DNA from: an uncultured Oscillospiraceae bacterium
GTDB taxonomy: Bacteria; Bacillota_A; Clostridia; Oscillospirales; Oscillospiraceae
Direction: 5' to 3'
Length of the DNA: 41,351 bases
Assembly (NCBI GenBank): GCA_910579155.1
Contig: CAJTTS010000021.1
Coordinates: 1-41,351, forward strand
Shown here: piece after piece, positions 30,906-38,726 of the stretch
How positions within the stretch are numbered: the stretch's first letter is position 1
Layout of the letters: each line of letters opens with the position of its first letter
Program-made: the position numbers and the translations under genes
The notes under the pieces: generated by a model
Databases searched by the model: none
What the model saw: the letters and a program-made list of their open reading frames with translations, nothing else
Told to the model about the DNA's origin: nothing

Positions 30906-31048
30906 GGAGGTTTGTATTGACAGATGCACGAAAAAGCATCCAGAGTTTTGTTCTTTTTGCTCATATGTCCCGCGATATCACAATAATATTAGTTGTTATG
31001 CACAAAAAATGTGGCTATTCTTTGTCTGAAACGTCGATTGCGTTTCCT

Positions 31049-31077
31049 TTGGCAATCAAGTACAATGTATGTATCAT
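31049..31077 (+). promoter_or_regulatory. Promoter of the esterase-liv operon
   Basis: -35 TTGGCA (31049-31054), spacer 17, -10 TATCAT (31072-31077). The operator at 31079-31088 directly follows the -10 box. The region 30906-31048 between the two divergent promoters is A/T-rich with no credible gene. Confidence 0.8.
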
Positions 31078-31078
31078 G

Positions 31079-31088
31079 TTGTATGCAA
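31079..31088 (+). promoter_or_regulatory. Candidate GntR operator (esterase-liv side)
   Basis: TTGTATGCAA one base after the -10 box, around the transcription start, followed at 31093-31101 by the related atgcataca. A bound repressor would block this promoter. The extended CATGTTGTATGCAA is shared with the divergent promoter. Confidence 0.65.
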
Positions 31089-31155
31089 CTAGATGCATAC
31101 ATTAATTTTCCTGTGAATGTCAAGGGACTGATAAGGTTTGTAGGGAGTGATTTAT

Positions 31156-31815
31156 ATGGCCTTTTTGACTTGTGATTTCTTCTCTTACCATCTGGGTATG
31201 GACGTTCAGATGAATGTTCTGCTGCCGGAAAAACGGCAGGAGGAACCAAAGCCCGCCCCGGACGCCAAGTATAAGGTGTTGTATCTTCTGCACGGACACA
31301 GTGACGACCATTCTGCATATATACGCAAAAGCCTCATTGAGGTGTTGGTGCGGCGGTATGATCTGGCCGTTGTGATGCCGGATGCCCACCGCAGCGGGTA
31401 CGCCAATATGATCCACGGGCACCGCTATTACGACTATATGACGGAAGATGTGATGATGCAGGCGCCTAACTTTTTCCCCATCAGCACAAAGCCGGAGGAC
31501 ACTTACATAGCCGGCCTGTCGATGGGCGGCGCGGGCGCCATGAAGATCGGGCTGAACAATCCAGGCCGGTTCGCCGGTGTGGGCTGCATGAGCGCGGGCG
31601 CCGGATGCGATGGCAAGGCCATGGCCGACGCCTGCCTGACCATCAACGACCTGCAGGCCTGCATGGGCACTGTGGACTTCACCCAGGGCGACCGGGAGCC
31701 CGCCCACGAGTTCACCGCCATTATCTATGACGACGGCGGTTCCAAGCCCTTCGCCGACTGGCTGGTCAACGGCAGTTACGACGCCTTCAAGACCGCCACC
31801 GGCCGCGAGAAATAA
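31156..31815 (+). CDS. Short esterase with a non-esterase C-terminal segment (probable deletion fusion)
   Basis: A 219-residue protein. Residues 1-148 match the esterase D/tributyrin esterase family: VLYLLHG near 41-47 and nucleophile Ser122 in GLSMGG. From about residue 150 the esterase likeness stops: no catalytic Asp or His is seen where the complete paralogue at 36157-36963 has them, and the protein is ~50 residues shorter. The tail (DGKAMADACLTI, then ACMGTVDFTQGDREPAHEFT and FADWLVNGS) resembles the C terminus of LivK-type periplasmic binding proteins. The next genes are livHMGF with no binding-protein gene, so a deletion joining esterase to livK is the simplest reading. Probably not an active esterase. 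Ribosome site tagggagtga precedes the ATG. Confidence 0.75.
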   Translation: MAFLTCDFFSYHLGMDVQMNVLLPEKRQEEPKPAPDAKYKVLYLLHGHSDDHSAYIRKSLIEVLVRRYDLAVVMPDAHRSGYANMIHGHRYYDYMTEDVMMQAPNFFPISTKPEDTYIAGLSMGGAGAMKIGLNNPGRFAGVGCMSAGAGCDGKAMADACLTINDLQACMGTVDFTQGDREPAHEFTAIIYDDGGSKPFADWLVNGSYDAFKTATGREK

Positions 31816-31884
31816 GTAACGCTTTTTGACAAAGGATGCCCGTTTTCAGGAAGCGGGCGCTAAGGAACGCTTACAAACAACAGA

Positions 31885-31923
31885 GAAGGGATCAAGTCAT
31901 AATCGTGTGCACTTGATCCCTTC
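31885..31923 (+). other. Intra-operon hairpin before livH
   Basis: A 13-base-pair stem 31885-31897 with 31911-31923 (gaagggatcaagt/acttgatcccttc) lies between the short esterase gene and livH. No T run follows, so it is more likely an RNA stability or partial attenuation element. A smaller gcccg/cgggc stem precedes it. Confidence 0.6.
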
Positions 31924-31947
31924 CTCGCTAAATTGAGGTGATTTAGA

Positions 31948-32823
31948 GTGCTGCTTTCTGTTATCATCGCGGGTTTGATTATGGGCGCGATTTACGGTAT
32001 GGTTGGCCTGGGGTACAGTATTATCTTCCGCGCGTCCGGTATCATGAACCTGGCGCAGGGTGAGATGATTACCCTCTCCGCCTTTTTGGGGGTCACATTT
32101 TACGAGGTTTTGGGCCTGCCATATCCCATCGCGCTGGCCCTGACGCTGATTATCATGTTTGGCCATGGCGCGTTTATCCAGATGGGCGTCATCTCGCAGT
32201 TTTCCAAGCGGGGCGTCTCCGGCGTATACATGATCTTAATCACGCTTGGACTCAGCCGTATTATGAACGGCGGCTGCGAGCTGATCTGGGGCTCCAGCCC
32301 AAGGGGGTTCCCGTCCATTTTCAGCGTAACCACCATCAACATTTTTGGCGCTTTTGTCACGCCTGAGCGGTTGATGTGCTTCTTCCTGTCGGCGGCGGGT
32401 ATGCTGGTGATCCATCTCTTTCTGACCCGCACCAAGACCGGCATCGGCACCCGCGCCAGCGCGATGGACAGCACCGCCGCCGAGGCCTGCGGCATTGACG
32501 TGGTGAAAAGCAACGCCATTGTCTGGGGCATCGCCTGCACCGTTGCCGCCATGAGCGGCATGATGCTCGGGCCCATTTACAGCGTATCGCTGACGTTGGG
32601 CGCGAATATGAGCGTCAAAGGCATGGCCAGTTCGGTTTCCGGTGGGTTTGGCAACATATATGGCGCTATGGTCGGCGGCCTGCTTTTGGGATTGGTGGAA
32701 TCGCTGGTCGGCGGTTATGTAGATGCCACCATGCGTGACATGATTGCCTATCTGATGCTGTTCCTGATTTTGTGTGTGCGTCCGGCGGGCCTGTTCAACG
32801 AGCAGTCTGTGCGCGATGTGTGA
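31948..32823 (+). CDS. livH: Branched-chain-type ABC transporter permease LivH
   Basis: A 291-residue membrane permease of the LivH class, with about eight hydrophobic segments. Family marks are GAIYGMVGLGYSIIFRASG, IMNLAQGEMITLSAFLG near residues 30-50, and the ATPase-contacting stretch TKTGIGTRASAMDSTAAEAC near residues 152-172. The start is GTG at 31948 with GAGGTG seven bases before it. Although named for branched-chain amino acids, members also carry aromatic acids, urea and other small acids; here the catabolic context argues for something other than leucine. Confidence 0.92.
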   Translation: MLLSVIIAGLIMGAIYGMVGLGYSIIFRASGIMNLAQGEMITLSAFLGVTFYEVLGLPYPIALALTLIIMFGHGAFIQMGVISQFSKRGVSGVYMILITLGLSRIMNGGCELIWGSSPRGFPSIFSVTTINIFGAFVTPERLMCFFLSAAGMLVIHLFLTRTKTGIGTRASAMDSTAAEACGIDVVKSNAIVWGIACTVAAMSGMMLGPIYSVSLTLGANMSVKGMASSVSGGFGNIYGAMVGGLLLGLVESLVGGYVDATMRDMIAYLMLFLILCVRPAGLFNEQSVRDV

Positions 32824-32841
32824 TGCGGAGGAGGTGTGAAC

Positions 32842-33837
32842 ATGTTTAAGAAATTGACAACCAGGCAGCGCGTCAGCTATATTGCGGTGGCCCTGCTGCT
32901 GATTGCCGCGCTGTTCCTGCCGGTTTTCACGCGCAACAGTTATCGTATGTATTTCTTCTCAGTGGTTGGGGCTTATATCATCGCCGCCACCGGGTTGGAT
33001 ATCCTGCTGGGCATGTCGGGTCAGATATCAATGGGCCATGTCGCTTATCTGGCGGTTGGCGGCTACGTCTCAGTGCTGTTGTCCAGTAATCTGGGAGTTC
33101 CGGTTCTGGCCAGTATGCTCATCGGGGCCTTTGCGGCGGCGGCCGTCGGCGCTCTGGTGGCCATTCCCTGTGCAAAGCTGAAAATGCAGTTTCTGGTGCT
33201 GGCATCCATCGCTTTTTCGCAGTTCATCTATCAGTTGATCTGCCAGTTGAATTTCCTCAATCCGTATCGTGGCCTGCAAACCAAGCCGATCACCATTTTC
33301 GGCTTTAACCTCAACAGCAATTACGTCTATACCTACTATTTTTCGATCTTTCTCGTTGTCGTGGTGCTGATACTGCGCAGCCTGCTGACCAAGTCCAAGG
33401 TGGGGCGCGCGCTTATGGCTGTGCGTGATAATACCCGTTCCGCCGACGGCATGGGCATCAATGTGCGCGCCTATAAAATTATGGCCTTTGCCATCAGCGC
33501 GTTTTTGTGCGGTTTCGCCGGCGCTTACATGGCCCACCTGTCCGGCTATATCGTCTCGGATGGCTATAAGCAGGCGCTGAGCTTCAACTACCTGATTATG
33601 GTTATTTTCGGCGGTGTCAACTCGCTGCTTGGGCCGGTCATCGGCGCCACAATCTACCAGTTTATCAACGAACTGCTGGCCTCCGCCGCTGCCTGGCGTA
33701 GCGTTACCTACGGAATCGTGGTGCTGGTTATTGTCGGTTTCGTACCGGGCGGCTGTGTCTCGGCGTTGCGCACAGTGGGGGACAAGCTGGCGCACATGAT
33801 TGACGGCAAAAAGGGAGAGGGGGGCGCCAAGCCATGA
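32842..33837 (+). CDS. livM: Branched-chain-type ABC transporter permease LivM
   Basis: A 331-residue membrane permease of the LivM class, with about nine hydrophobic segments. Typical marks are GLDILLGMSGQISMGHVAYL near residues 49-68, PCAKLKMQFLVLASIAF near 110, and KVGRALMAVRDNTRSADGMG near 185-205. ATG at 32842 follows GGAGGAGGTG; the in-frame GTG at 32836 overlaps that site. It forms the membrane channel with LivH. Its stop overlaps the livG start by four bases. Confidence 0.93.
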   Translation: MFKKLTTRQRVSYIAVALLLIAALFLPVFTRNSYRMYFFSVVGAYIIAATGLDILLGMSGQISMGHVAYLAVGGYVSVLLSSNLGVPVLASMLIGAFAAAAVGALVAIPCAKLKMQFLVLASIAFSQFIYQLICQLNFLNPYRGLQTKPITIFGFNLNSNYVYTYYFSIFLVVVVLILRSLLTKSKVGRALMAVRDNTRSADGMGINVRAYKIMAFAISAFLCGFAGAYMAHLSGYIVSDGYKQALSFNYLIMVIFGGVNSLLGPVIGATIYQFINELLASAAAWRSVTYGIVVLVIVGFVPGGCVSALRTVGDKLAHMIDGKKGEGGAKP

Positions 33838-34586
33838 TTCAGGCAAAGAATGTTACGGTGCGCTTTGGCGGCGTCACGGCGGTCAACGACGTCAGCATCC
33901 GTGTGGAAAAGGGTAAGATCACAGGCTTGATTGGCCCGAACGGCGCGGGCAAAACGACGCTGTTCAACACCATCAACGGCGTGCAGCATACTCCGGACGG
34001 CCATGTTTTCTTCGATGGCCGGGAGATCACCAACGGCCGGGGGTATCAGCTTTGCAAGATGGGGATGTCCCGCACCTATCAGTCAATTAATCTGTTTTTG
34101 GGCATGAGCGTTCTGGACAACGTTCTCATTGGCCAGCATTGCCGCATGCCCTATCATTTTCTCCAAGCGCTGCTGCACACCCCGAAAATGAAAGCGGAGG
34201 AGCGGAAGGCGCGGGACTACTGTGTCAAGTGCCTGGAGCTGGTTGGCTTGGCCGGTAAAAAGGACCTGCGGGCGGGGCAGCTTCCCTATGGAGAGCAGCG
34301 TTTGGTGGAGATCGCCCGCGCGATGGCCACCCAGCCCAAGGTTCTATTGTTGGACGAGCCTGCTGCCGGCATGAACGCCACCGAGAAGGTGACGCTGAAT
34401 AAGATCATTTGTGATATTGTGGATCAGGGGGTCACCGTGCTGATTATTGAGCATGATATGGCCGTTATTATGGAGATATCCGACTACGTCTATGTGATGG
34501 ACGACGGCCTGCTGATCGCTGAGGGCACTCCAAACGAGGTGCAGAACAACCCGGCCGTTATCACGGCTTATCTGGGAGGTGAGTAA
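33834..34586 (+). CDS. livG: Branched-chain-type ABC transporter ATPase LivG
   Basis: A 250-residue ABC ATPase. Walker A GPNGAGKTT at residues 34-42, Q-loop region SRTYQSINLF, signature LPYGEQRLVEI (the YGEQR form typical of LivG), Walker B VLLLDEPAAGMN, and switch His in IEHDM. The start ATG lies in ATGA shared with the livM stop, giving coupled translation. Energises LivHM together with LivF. Confidence 0.94.
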   Translation: MIQAKNVTVRFGGVTAVNDVSIRVEKGKITGLIGPNGAGKTTLFNTINGVQHTPDGHVFFDGREITNGRGYQLCKMGMSRTYQSINLFLGMSVLDNVLIGQHCRMPYHFLQALLHTPKMKAEERKARDYCVKCLELVGLAGKKDLRAGQLPYGEQRLVEIARAMATQPKVLLLDEPAAGMNATEKVTLNKIICDIVDQGVTVLIIEHDMAVIMEISDYVYVMDDGLLIAEGTPNEVQNNPAVITAYLGGE

Positions 34587-34588
34587 GC

Positions 34589-35308
34589 TTGGCACTGTTG
34601 GAAGTGAAGGATCTCCACTACTATTATGGAAATGTCCACGCGCTGAACGGTGTGAGCCTGACCGTTGAAAAGGGCGAGATCGTAACGCTGATTGGCTCTA
34701 ACGGCGCCGGAAAAACCACGCTGCTACAAACCCTCTCCGGCCTGACCAGCCCCAAGGGTATTCGGGGTGAAATCTATTTTGACGGCAAGAAAATCACCGG
34801 ACTGAAGGGCCACCGTATCACCTCGATGGGCATGGCGCAGGTGTTGGAAGGACGCCGCATTTTTCCCAAGCTGACCGTGGTGGAAAACATTCAGATGGGC
34901 GCTTTCCTGCGCAAGGATCGCGGCAACATTGCCAAACAGATGGAGGAAGAGCTGTTTACGCTGTTTCCGCGTTTGCATGAGCGCCGCAACGCATTGGGCG
35001 GCACGCTGAGCGGCGGCGAACAGGAGATGCTGGCCATCTCCCGCGCAATGATCAGCAACCCGCAGCTTCTGCTTTTGGACGAGCCGTCCATGGGTTTGGC
35101 TCCGGTGGTGATCCACGAGATTTTTGAAGCGATTAAGAAGCTTCGGGAGCGCGGTACCACGATTCTGTTTGTGGAACAGAACTCCAAGGTGGCGCTCTCC
35201 ACCGCTGACCGCGGTTATGTGCTTCAAACGGGCGAGATCGTGATGTCTGATACCTGCGCCAATTTGGCGAACGATCCCGAAGTCAAAAAAGCCTATTTGG
35301 GGGGCTGA
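34589..35308 (+). CDS. livF: Branched-chain-type ABC transporter ATPase LivF
   Basis: A 239-residue ABC ATPase of the LivF class. Walker A GSNGAGKTT at residues 36-44, LSGGEQEMLAI signature, Walker B LLLLDEPSMGLAP, switch region FVEQNS. The start is TTG at 34589, with gggaggtgag 5-14 bases upstream, two bases after the livG stop. Last gene of the operon; a hairpin with a T-rich tail follows. No gene for the binding protein exists between here and the island ends. Confidence 0.93.
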   Translation: MALLEVKDLHYYYGNVHALNGVSLTVEKGEIVTLIGSNGAGKTTLLQTLSGLTSPKGIRGEIYFDGKKITGLKGHRITSMGMAQVLEGRRIFPKLTVVENIQMGAFLRKDRGNIAKQMEEELFTLFPRLHERRNALGGTLSGGEQEMLAISRAMISNPQLLLLDEPSMGLAPVVIHEIFEAIKKLRERGTTILFVEQNSKVALSTADRGYVLQTGEIVMSDTCANLANDPEVKKAYLGG

Positions 35309-35339
35309 CGCGGCGTCATATCCGAATCATAGGTGCAAA

Positions 35340-35380
35340 ACGACGCCGCGCGGCTTGCGGCCGTGCGGCGTCGTCTTCTC
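35340..35380. terminator. Terminator between livF and the gntR gene
   Basis: Stem acgacgccgc (35340-35349) with gcggcgtcgt (35365-35374), extended inward by gcggc/ggccgt, then cttctcatt on the plus strand. It lies between converging genes and probably serves both. Confidence 0.75.
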
Positions 35381-35389
35381 ATTAAAGGC

Positions 35390-36058
35390 TCATTTTGCAG
35401 GATGCTCCTGGCCCTCGCTCTCACGCGACAGCACCGTCTGATACGCGGATTGCCGCGCCTCCTTCAGGTGAAGCAATAGTCTGTTGCGCGCCTGCTCACG
35501 GTCATCCTGAAGCAGCGCCAGCAAAATATCCGCGTGTTCCTTGTTGGAATGCTGGAGACGTTCTGCGGTTGTGCGGCTGCCGATGTAAGCGATGCGGGTT
35601 AGCTGATTTTGAAGCGTCTGATAGTAATTGGACAGGATGTCGTTGCGGGCCAGCCCGACGATTGTTATGTGAAACTGCGCGTCGACCGCGAAGGTTTGTT
35701 CCGCTGTGATCTGATTATCCCAGTTGGAGAAGGTGGCCAAAAATTCCATCAGCTTGTCCTTTTCAAAATTATCCGCATAGTTGTATATTGCGTGAGGCTC
35801 GATCAGGTCGCGCAGGTTGAACAGATCTCGAACAGATTTTGCTGTAATCGGCGCCACGTGAATGCCCTTTTTGGGCATGATCTGCACCAAACCCTCCTGT
35901 TGTAGGCGAATCAGCGCGGCATGGATCGGTGTGCGGCTGATGCCGAGTTCGCTCACCAAGCGCTCCTCATTGAGCCAGTGGCCGGGCAGATAATGGCAGC
36001 TTACAATCCGGTCCAATAAAATTTGGTACGCAGTATTGTTCAAACTCGTCTTTGCCAA
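35390..36058 (-). CDS. GntR family transcriptional regulator (FadR/FCD type)
   Basis: A 222-residue regulator. The winged helix-turn-helix is at about residues 8-70 (LNEERLVSELGISRTPIHAA, then LIRLQQEGLV). The FCD ligand-binding domain is at about 78-210 (RDLFNLRDLIEPHAIYN; DAQFHITIVGLARND; H in NKEHADILL), whose Asp/His residues usually hold a metal ion. Such proteins usually repress catabolic genes and are released by a carboxylic acid or sugar acid. The start is TTG at 36058 after GGGAGGTGAT. It is divergent from the second esterase, and its promoter overlaps a palindrome, suggesting autoregulation. The likely sites are the TTGYATRCAA copies in this region. Confidence 0.92.
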   Translation of the reverse strand: MAKTSLNNTAYQILLDRIVSCHYLPGHWLNEERLVSELGISRTPIHAALIRLQQEGLVQIMPKKGIHVAPITAKSVRDLFNLRDLIEPHAIYNYADNFEKDKLMEFLATFSNWDNQITAEQTFAVDAQFHITIVGLARNDILSNYYQTLQNQLTRIAYIGSRTTAERLQHSNKEHADILLALLQDDREQARNRLLLHLKEARQSAYQTVLSRESEGQEHPAK

Positions 36059-36070
36059 AATATCACCTCC

Positions 36071-36085
36071 CTGTTAATATAACAG
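36071..36085. promoter_or_regulatory. Palindrome over the gntR -10 box, candidate auto-operator
   Basis: Arms ctgtta (36071-36076) and taacag (36080-36085) flank a three-base centre and overlap the -10 box (36076-36081) of the gntR promoter. Confidence 0.45.
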
Positions 36086-36104
36086 ATTTCACGCCGCTTT
36101 GCAA
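36076..36104 (-). promoter_or_regulatory. Promoter of the gntR gene (minus strand)
   Basis: Minus-strand -35 TTGCAA (36099-36104), spacer 17, -10 TATATT (36076-36081). Confidence 0.65.
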
Positions 36105-36156
36105 GCGCTATCCCTCGTTGGTCCAGGATGCTTTACAGGTCAGAAAGGAGAACTTT

Positions 36157-36963
36157 ATGGCATTTATTGAATTGAAAACCTATTCCGCCGCGTTGCATAC
36201 AAAGACCGGCATCAACGTGATCCTCCCCACCCCGCTGGCCGGTGAAGTACGGGAATCGTGCTTTGGCTGCTACAATACTCCGCGCAAGTTTCCGGTTTTG
36301 TATCTGCTGCATGGCACCTATGGCGACGAAGCGGATTACACCCGTTTTTCCCGCATTGAAAGCTATGCGCAGGAATACTATGTCGCGGTGGTCATGATGA
36401 GCACCGAAAACGGATGTTATCGGGATATGCCGCGCGGCGGCCCGGAATACGAGCAGTATGTGACCCGGGAGCTGCCTAAAATGATGCAATGGATGTTCCC
36501 CATTTCGGATCGGCGGGAAGAAAATTTCCTCTGCGGTTTGTCGATGGGCGGCACAGGGGCGTTTAAACTGGGGCTGAAGCACCCTGAATTGTATGGTCAT
36601 GTCGCATGTATGTCCTCCAATTTTAACGGCTGGCAGGACTGCGCCGACAACGGCGACACCGTTTGGAGCATGGCGTTCGCACAGGGGGAGCGGCTAAAGG
36701 GAACCGGGGAGGACATGTACCATTTGGCTGAGCAGGCCGTGAAGAGCGGCGTCACGCTGCCGGAATTGTATGTCTGCGTCGGGAAAGAGGACTTTTTATA
36801 CCAGTCGAACATCGACTTCAAAAAGCATATGGATACCATCGGCATGCGCTATGTGTATCATGAGCAGCCCGGTATTCACAACTGGGATTTCTGGGACGAT
36901 GAGCTGCGCCGGATTCTGGCCTGGCTGCCGATTGAGCGCCGGGAGGGCAAAAACTGGTTTTGA
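36157..36963 (+). CDS. Esterase D/tributyrin-type carboxylic ester hydrolase
   Basis: A 268-residue cytoplasmic alpha/beta-hydrolase with a complete triad: Ser129 in GLSMGG, Asp212 in VGKEDFLY and His241 in QPGIHNWDFWD. FPVLYLLHG near residues 45-53 forms the oxyanion region. Length fits the esterase D/EstA family, which hydrolyses short-chain esters or acyl groups. ATG at 36157 follows agaaaggagaa. It is divergent from gntR. A TTGCATACAA site (36193-36202), matching the island operator pattern, lies inside codons 13-16. It is the last island gene; the next gene on the other strand is shortened. Confidence 0.9.
   Translation: MAFIELKTYSAALHTKTGINVILPTPLAGEVRESCFGCYNTPRKFPVLYLLHGTYGDEADYTRFSRIESYAQEYYVAVVMMSTENGCYRDMPRGGPEYEQYVTRELPKMMQWMFPISDRREENFLCGLSMGGTGAFKLGLKHPELYGHVACMSSNFNGWQDCADNGDTVWSMAFAQGERLKGTGEDMYHLAEQAVKSGVTLPELYVCVGKEDFLYQSNIDFKKHMDTIGMRYVYHEQPGIHNWDFWDDELRRILAWLPIERREGKNWF
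36193..36202. promoter_or_regulatory. Third TTGYATRCAA site, inside the esterase coding start
   Basis: TTGCATACAA, the reverse complement of the sites at 31079 and 30847, lies at codons 13-16 of the esterase. A bound regulator here could block elongation. It could also be a chance match within coding sequence. Confidence 0.4.
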
Positions 36964-36985
36964 TCTTTTCAAGCCGTTCCTGCAT

Positions 36986-37390
36986 TTATATGCCGTCAAT
37001 GGCCATAAAGGCGTACAGTCCCGCCATCAGGCCCGTTATGGTGCCGGGGAGCAGGCTCTCCTTCCAGTTTTGCCGCCAGGAGCGCACCCAAGCCGCCTTC
37101 CATGGGAGCGGATCGTCCCGCAGGCCCCGGAGGATGGAGTCGTACAATCCCGCTAAGAAAGGCCCTGCGATCATGCCGCCCAGGATGGAGCAGTGGATCA
37201 GCACCAGTACGCTGGACGTCAAGATGGCGCAGACGATCCCGGCGGCCAGAGGGACAAGACCCGCCAGGGTGACCATGCCCACCTTCCACCACCGGCCGAA
37301 GCGGACGGACAGAAGCTGCTTATAGCGGTTGAAGCCGGTTTGACGGATATTCTCGTTGTAGCCCGGGTCCTCGCGGACAAAAAGTCCCAT
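36986..37390 (-). CDS. YesL/DUF624-like membrane protein, shortened at the C terminus
   Basis: A 134-residue membrane protein. The start (MGLFVREDPGYNENIRQTGF), the two central hydrophobic segments (VGMVTLAGLVPLAAGIVCAI; LVLIHCSILGGMIAGPFLAG) and the linker LYDSILRGLRDDPLPWKAAW fit the YesL/DUF624 pattern. That family usually exceeds 200 residues with five membrane segments; this one stops after the start of the third. The stop codon lies 22 bases from the end of the island esterase, so the missing part was probably lost when the island arrived. YesL-type genes often accompany LplABC-type sugar importers, as here. A ribosome site GGAGGAGACG precedes the ATG. Function unknown; may be non-functional. 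Confidence 0.65.
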   Translation of the reverse strand: MGLFVREDPGYNENIRQTGFNRYKQLLSVRFGRWWKVGMVTLAGLVPLAAGIVCAILTSSVLVLIHCSILGGMIAGPFLAGLYDSILRGLRDDPLPWKAAWVRSWRQNWKESLLPGTITGLMAGLYAFMAIDGI

Positions 37391-37429
37391 GATCGTCTCC
37401 TCCTTATGGCGCGGCGTAGTGGCAGTTGT

Positions 37430-37999
37430 CTAAAAAAGGGCCAAAAGCCGAGCGGCGTCTCCGTCAAAATTCTCCCGGCAGGTGAGCTCCACGCTGACGG
37501 CGTAACTGCGGTAGGTCCCGAAGGCGGAAGCGCCCCGGGCATAGGGGTTTGCCCCGGAGTCAAAAGAATAGGTGATGACGGTAAAATCCTGGCCGTTATG
37601 GGATTCCTCCATGGTCTGATCGATGGAATATTGCCGCCGGGCCAGGTCCATCCACTGAGCCAGCGTGTCCCCGGCCTCCTGGGCGGACTTGTGGCCGCCC
37701 AGCAAAAAGTAAACCTGGGCGTCATATAACTCCGCCTCCTCTCCGTCCTCGTTGGTGTAGGGTTCGCTTTCGCCCATAGACCAGGTGGCGTAGTACATCC
37801 CGCCGACCGCCAGTGCCTCGTTGTTTTCCCGGGAAACCATGCCCTCCGGGGTATCCACCCCGATTGCATTGCCTACCGTGACCCAGCTCTCGTCCCAGGA
37901 AGAGCCGTCCACGGCTTTCTCCGGGGGCAGTCCGGCGGCACAACCCGCCAGCCCCAGGGACAGGGCCGCAGCGAGCAAGATACAGATGGTCTTTTTCAT
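37430..37999 (-). CDS. Lipoprotein of unknown function
   Basis: A 189-residue exported lipoprotein: MKKTICILLAAALSLGLAGC with Cys20 as lipid site. The mature part is acidic, with segments SWVTVGNAIGVDTPEGMVS and YYATWSMGESEPYTNEDGE, and a closing SYAVSVELTCRENFDGD. I do not recognise a domain. ATG at 37999 is inside the ATGA shared with the stop of the upstream gene, so translation is coupled; GGAGGGGGC lies upstream. It is third in the lacI-headed minus operon. Confidence 0.8.
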   Translation of the reverse strand: MKKTICILLAAALSLGLAGCAAGLPPEKAVDGSSWDESWVTVGNAIGVDTPEGMVSRENNEALAVGGMYYATWSMGESEPYTNEDGEEAELYDAQVYFLLGGHKSAQEAGDTLAQWMDLARRQYSIDQTMEESHNGQDFTVITYSFDSGANPYARGASAFGTYRSYAVSVELTCRENFDGDAARLLALF

Positions 38000-38715
38000 G
38001 AAATCGCCCCCTCCGTCAGGCTGTTCCACAGCGCCTCGCACCCCTCGGGGTACGGGGCGGTTTTTTCTGTCCAGAATCCTCGGCGGGCCAAATACAGCCC
38101 GGACGCCAGCTCGTCGCTGCTTCCGCGCACGGTCTCGCCCAGCAGCTCGTAGGCGTATTCCCCCGGCTCCGCCGTTGCCAGGAGGGGGCAGGCCGTCCAG
38201 GCGAGATAGGTCCCGTCAGCGGAGCGGTCGCCGTCCTCCGGCAGGGAGCCGTCCAGCCGGCGCAGGGAGTGATAGTCCGCCTGGAACCGGTCCGGGTTCT
38301 CCAGCAGGAAGAAATAGCTTTCACACCCCAGCAGGTCTGCCATGAGGGTGATCTCGCCGGAGGCGGCCATGCCGGGGTCGGCGTCAACCGTGGGGTACTG
38401 GTTGAGTTGTACCGTCACCCGCCCGTCGCCGTTCAGGTCCTCTCCCAGGGAGGCAAAGACGCGCTCGATGGCGGCGGCGGTGTCGTCGGGCAGGGCGTGC
38501 TCCCCCACGTCGGCCACCTGGTAGTCCGGCCTTACCCGGCCCAGCCCCAGGGCGTGGCCGGCGAGGCTTGCCCCGATTCCCACCAGCGCCACAGCCGCGG
38601 CCAAATGCCATTTGTGATAGTGCCACCAGTTTTTCCGTTTTTCCGCCGGGGTGGGCTTGGCCTGCTCCTCCCGCGTAACGTCCCGGTACTTCCACTTCAA
38701 ATATTCGCTGACCAT
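37996..38715 (-). CDS. Single-pass membrane protein of unknown function
   Basis: A 239-residue protein: a basic cytoplasmic N terminus (MVSEYLKWKYRDVTREE, then KRKNWWHYHKWH), one membrane segment at residues 37-56, and an exported C-terminal domain that starts at RPDYQVADVGEHALPDD. The outside part contains DLNGDGRVTVQLNQYP, an EF-hand-like DxNxDGR stretch. The KNWWHYHKWH signature occurs in a family I associate with Oscillospiraceae of unknown role. ATG at 38715 follows GAGGAGGG; longer frames upstream lie within lacI. It overlaps the lipoprotein gene by four bases. Confidence 0.82.
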   Translation of the reverse strand: MVSEYLKWKYRDVTREEQAKPTPAEKRKNWWHYHKWHLAAAVALVGIGASLAGHALGLGRVRPDYQVADVGEHALPDDTAAAIERVFASLGEDLNGDGRVTVQLNQYPTVDADPGMAASGEITLMADLLGCESYFFLLENPDRFQADYHSLRRLDGSLPEDGDRSADGTYLAWTACPLLATAEPGEYAYELLGETVRGSSDELASGLYLARRGFWTEKTAPYPEGCEALWNSLTEGAIS

Positions 38716-38726
38716 GGCCGCCCTCC

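Noticed and set aside
30890..31105. 71-residue plus-strand frame with an AAGGAGG just upstream of a TTG codon
   Set aside because: The AAGGAGG overlaps the -35 region of the minus-strand promoter and the frame ends in the operator region; composition is not protein-like.
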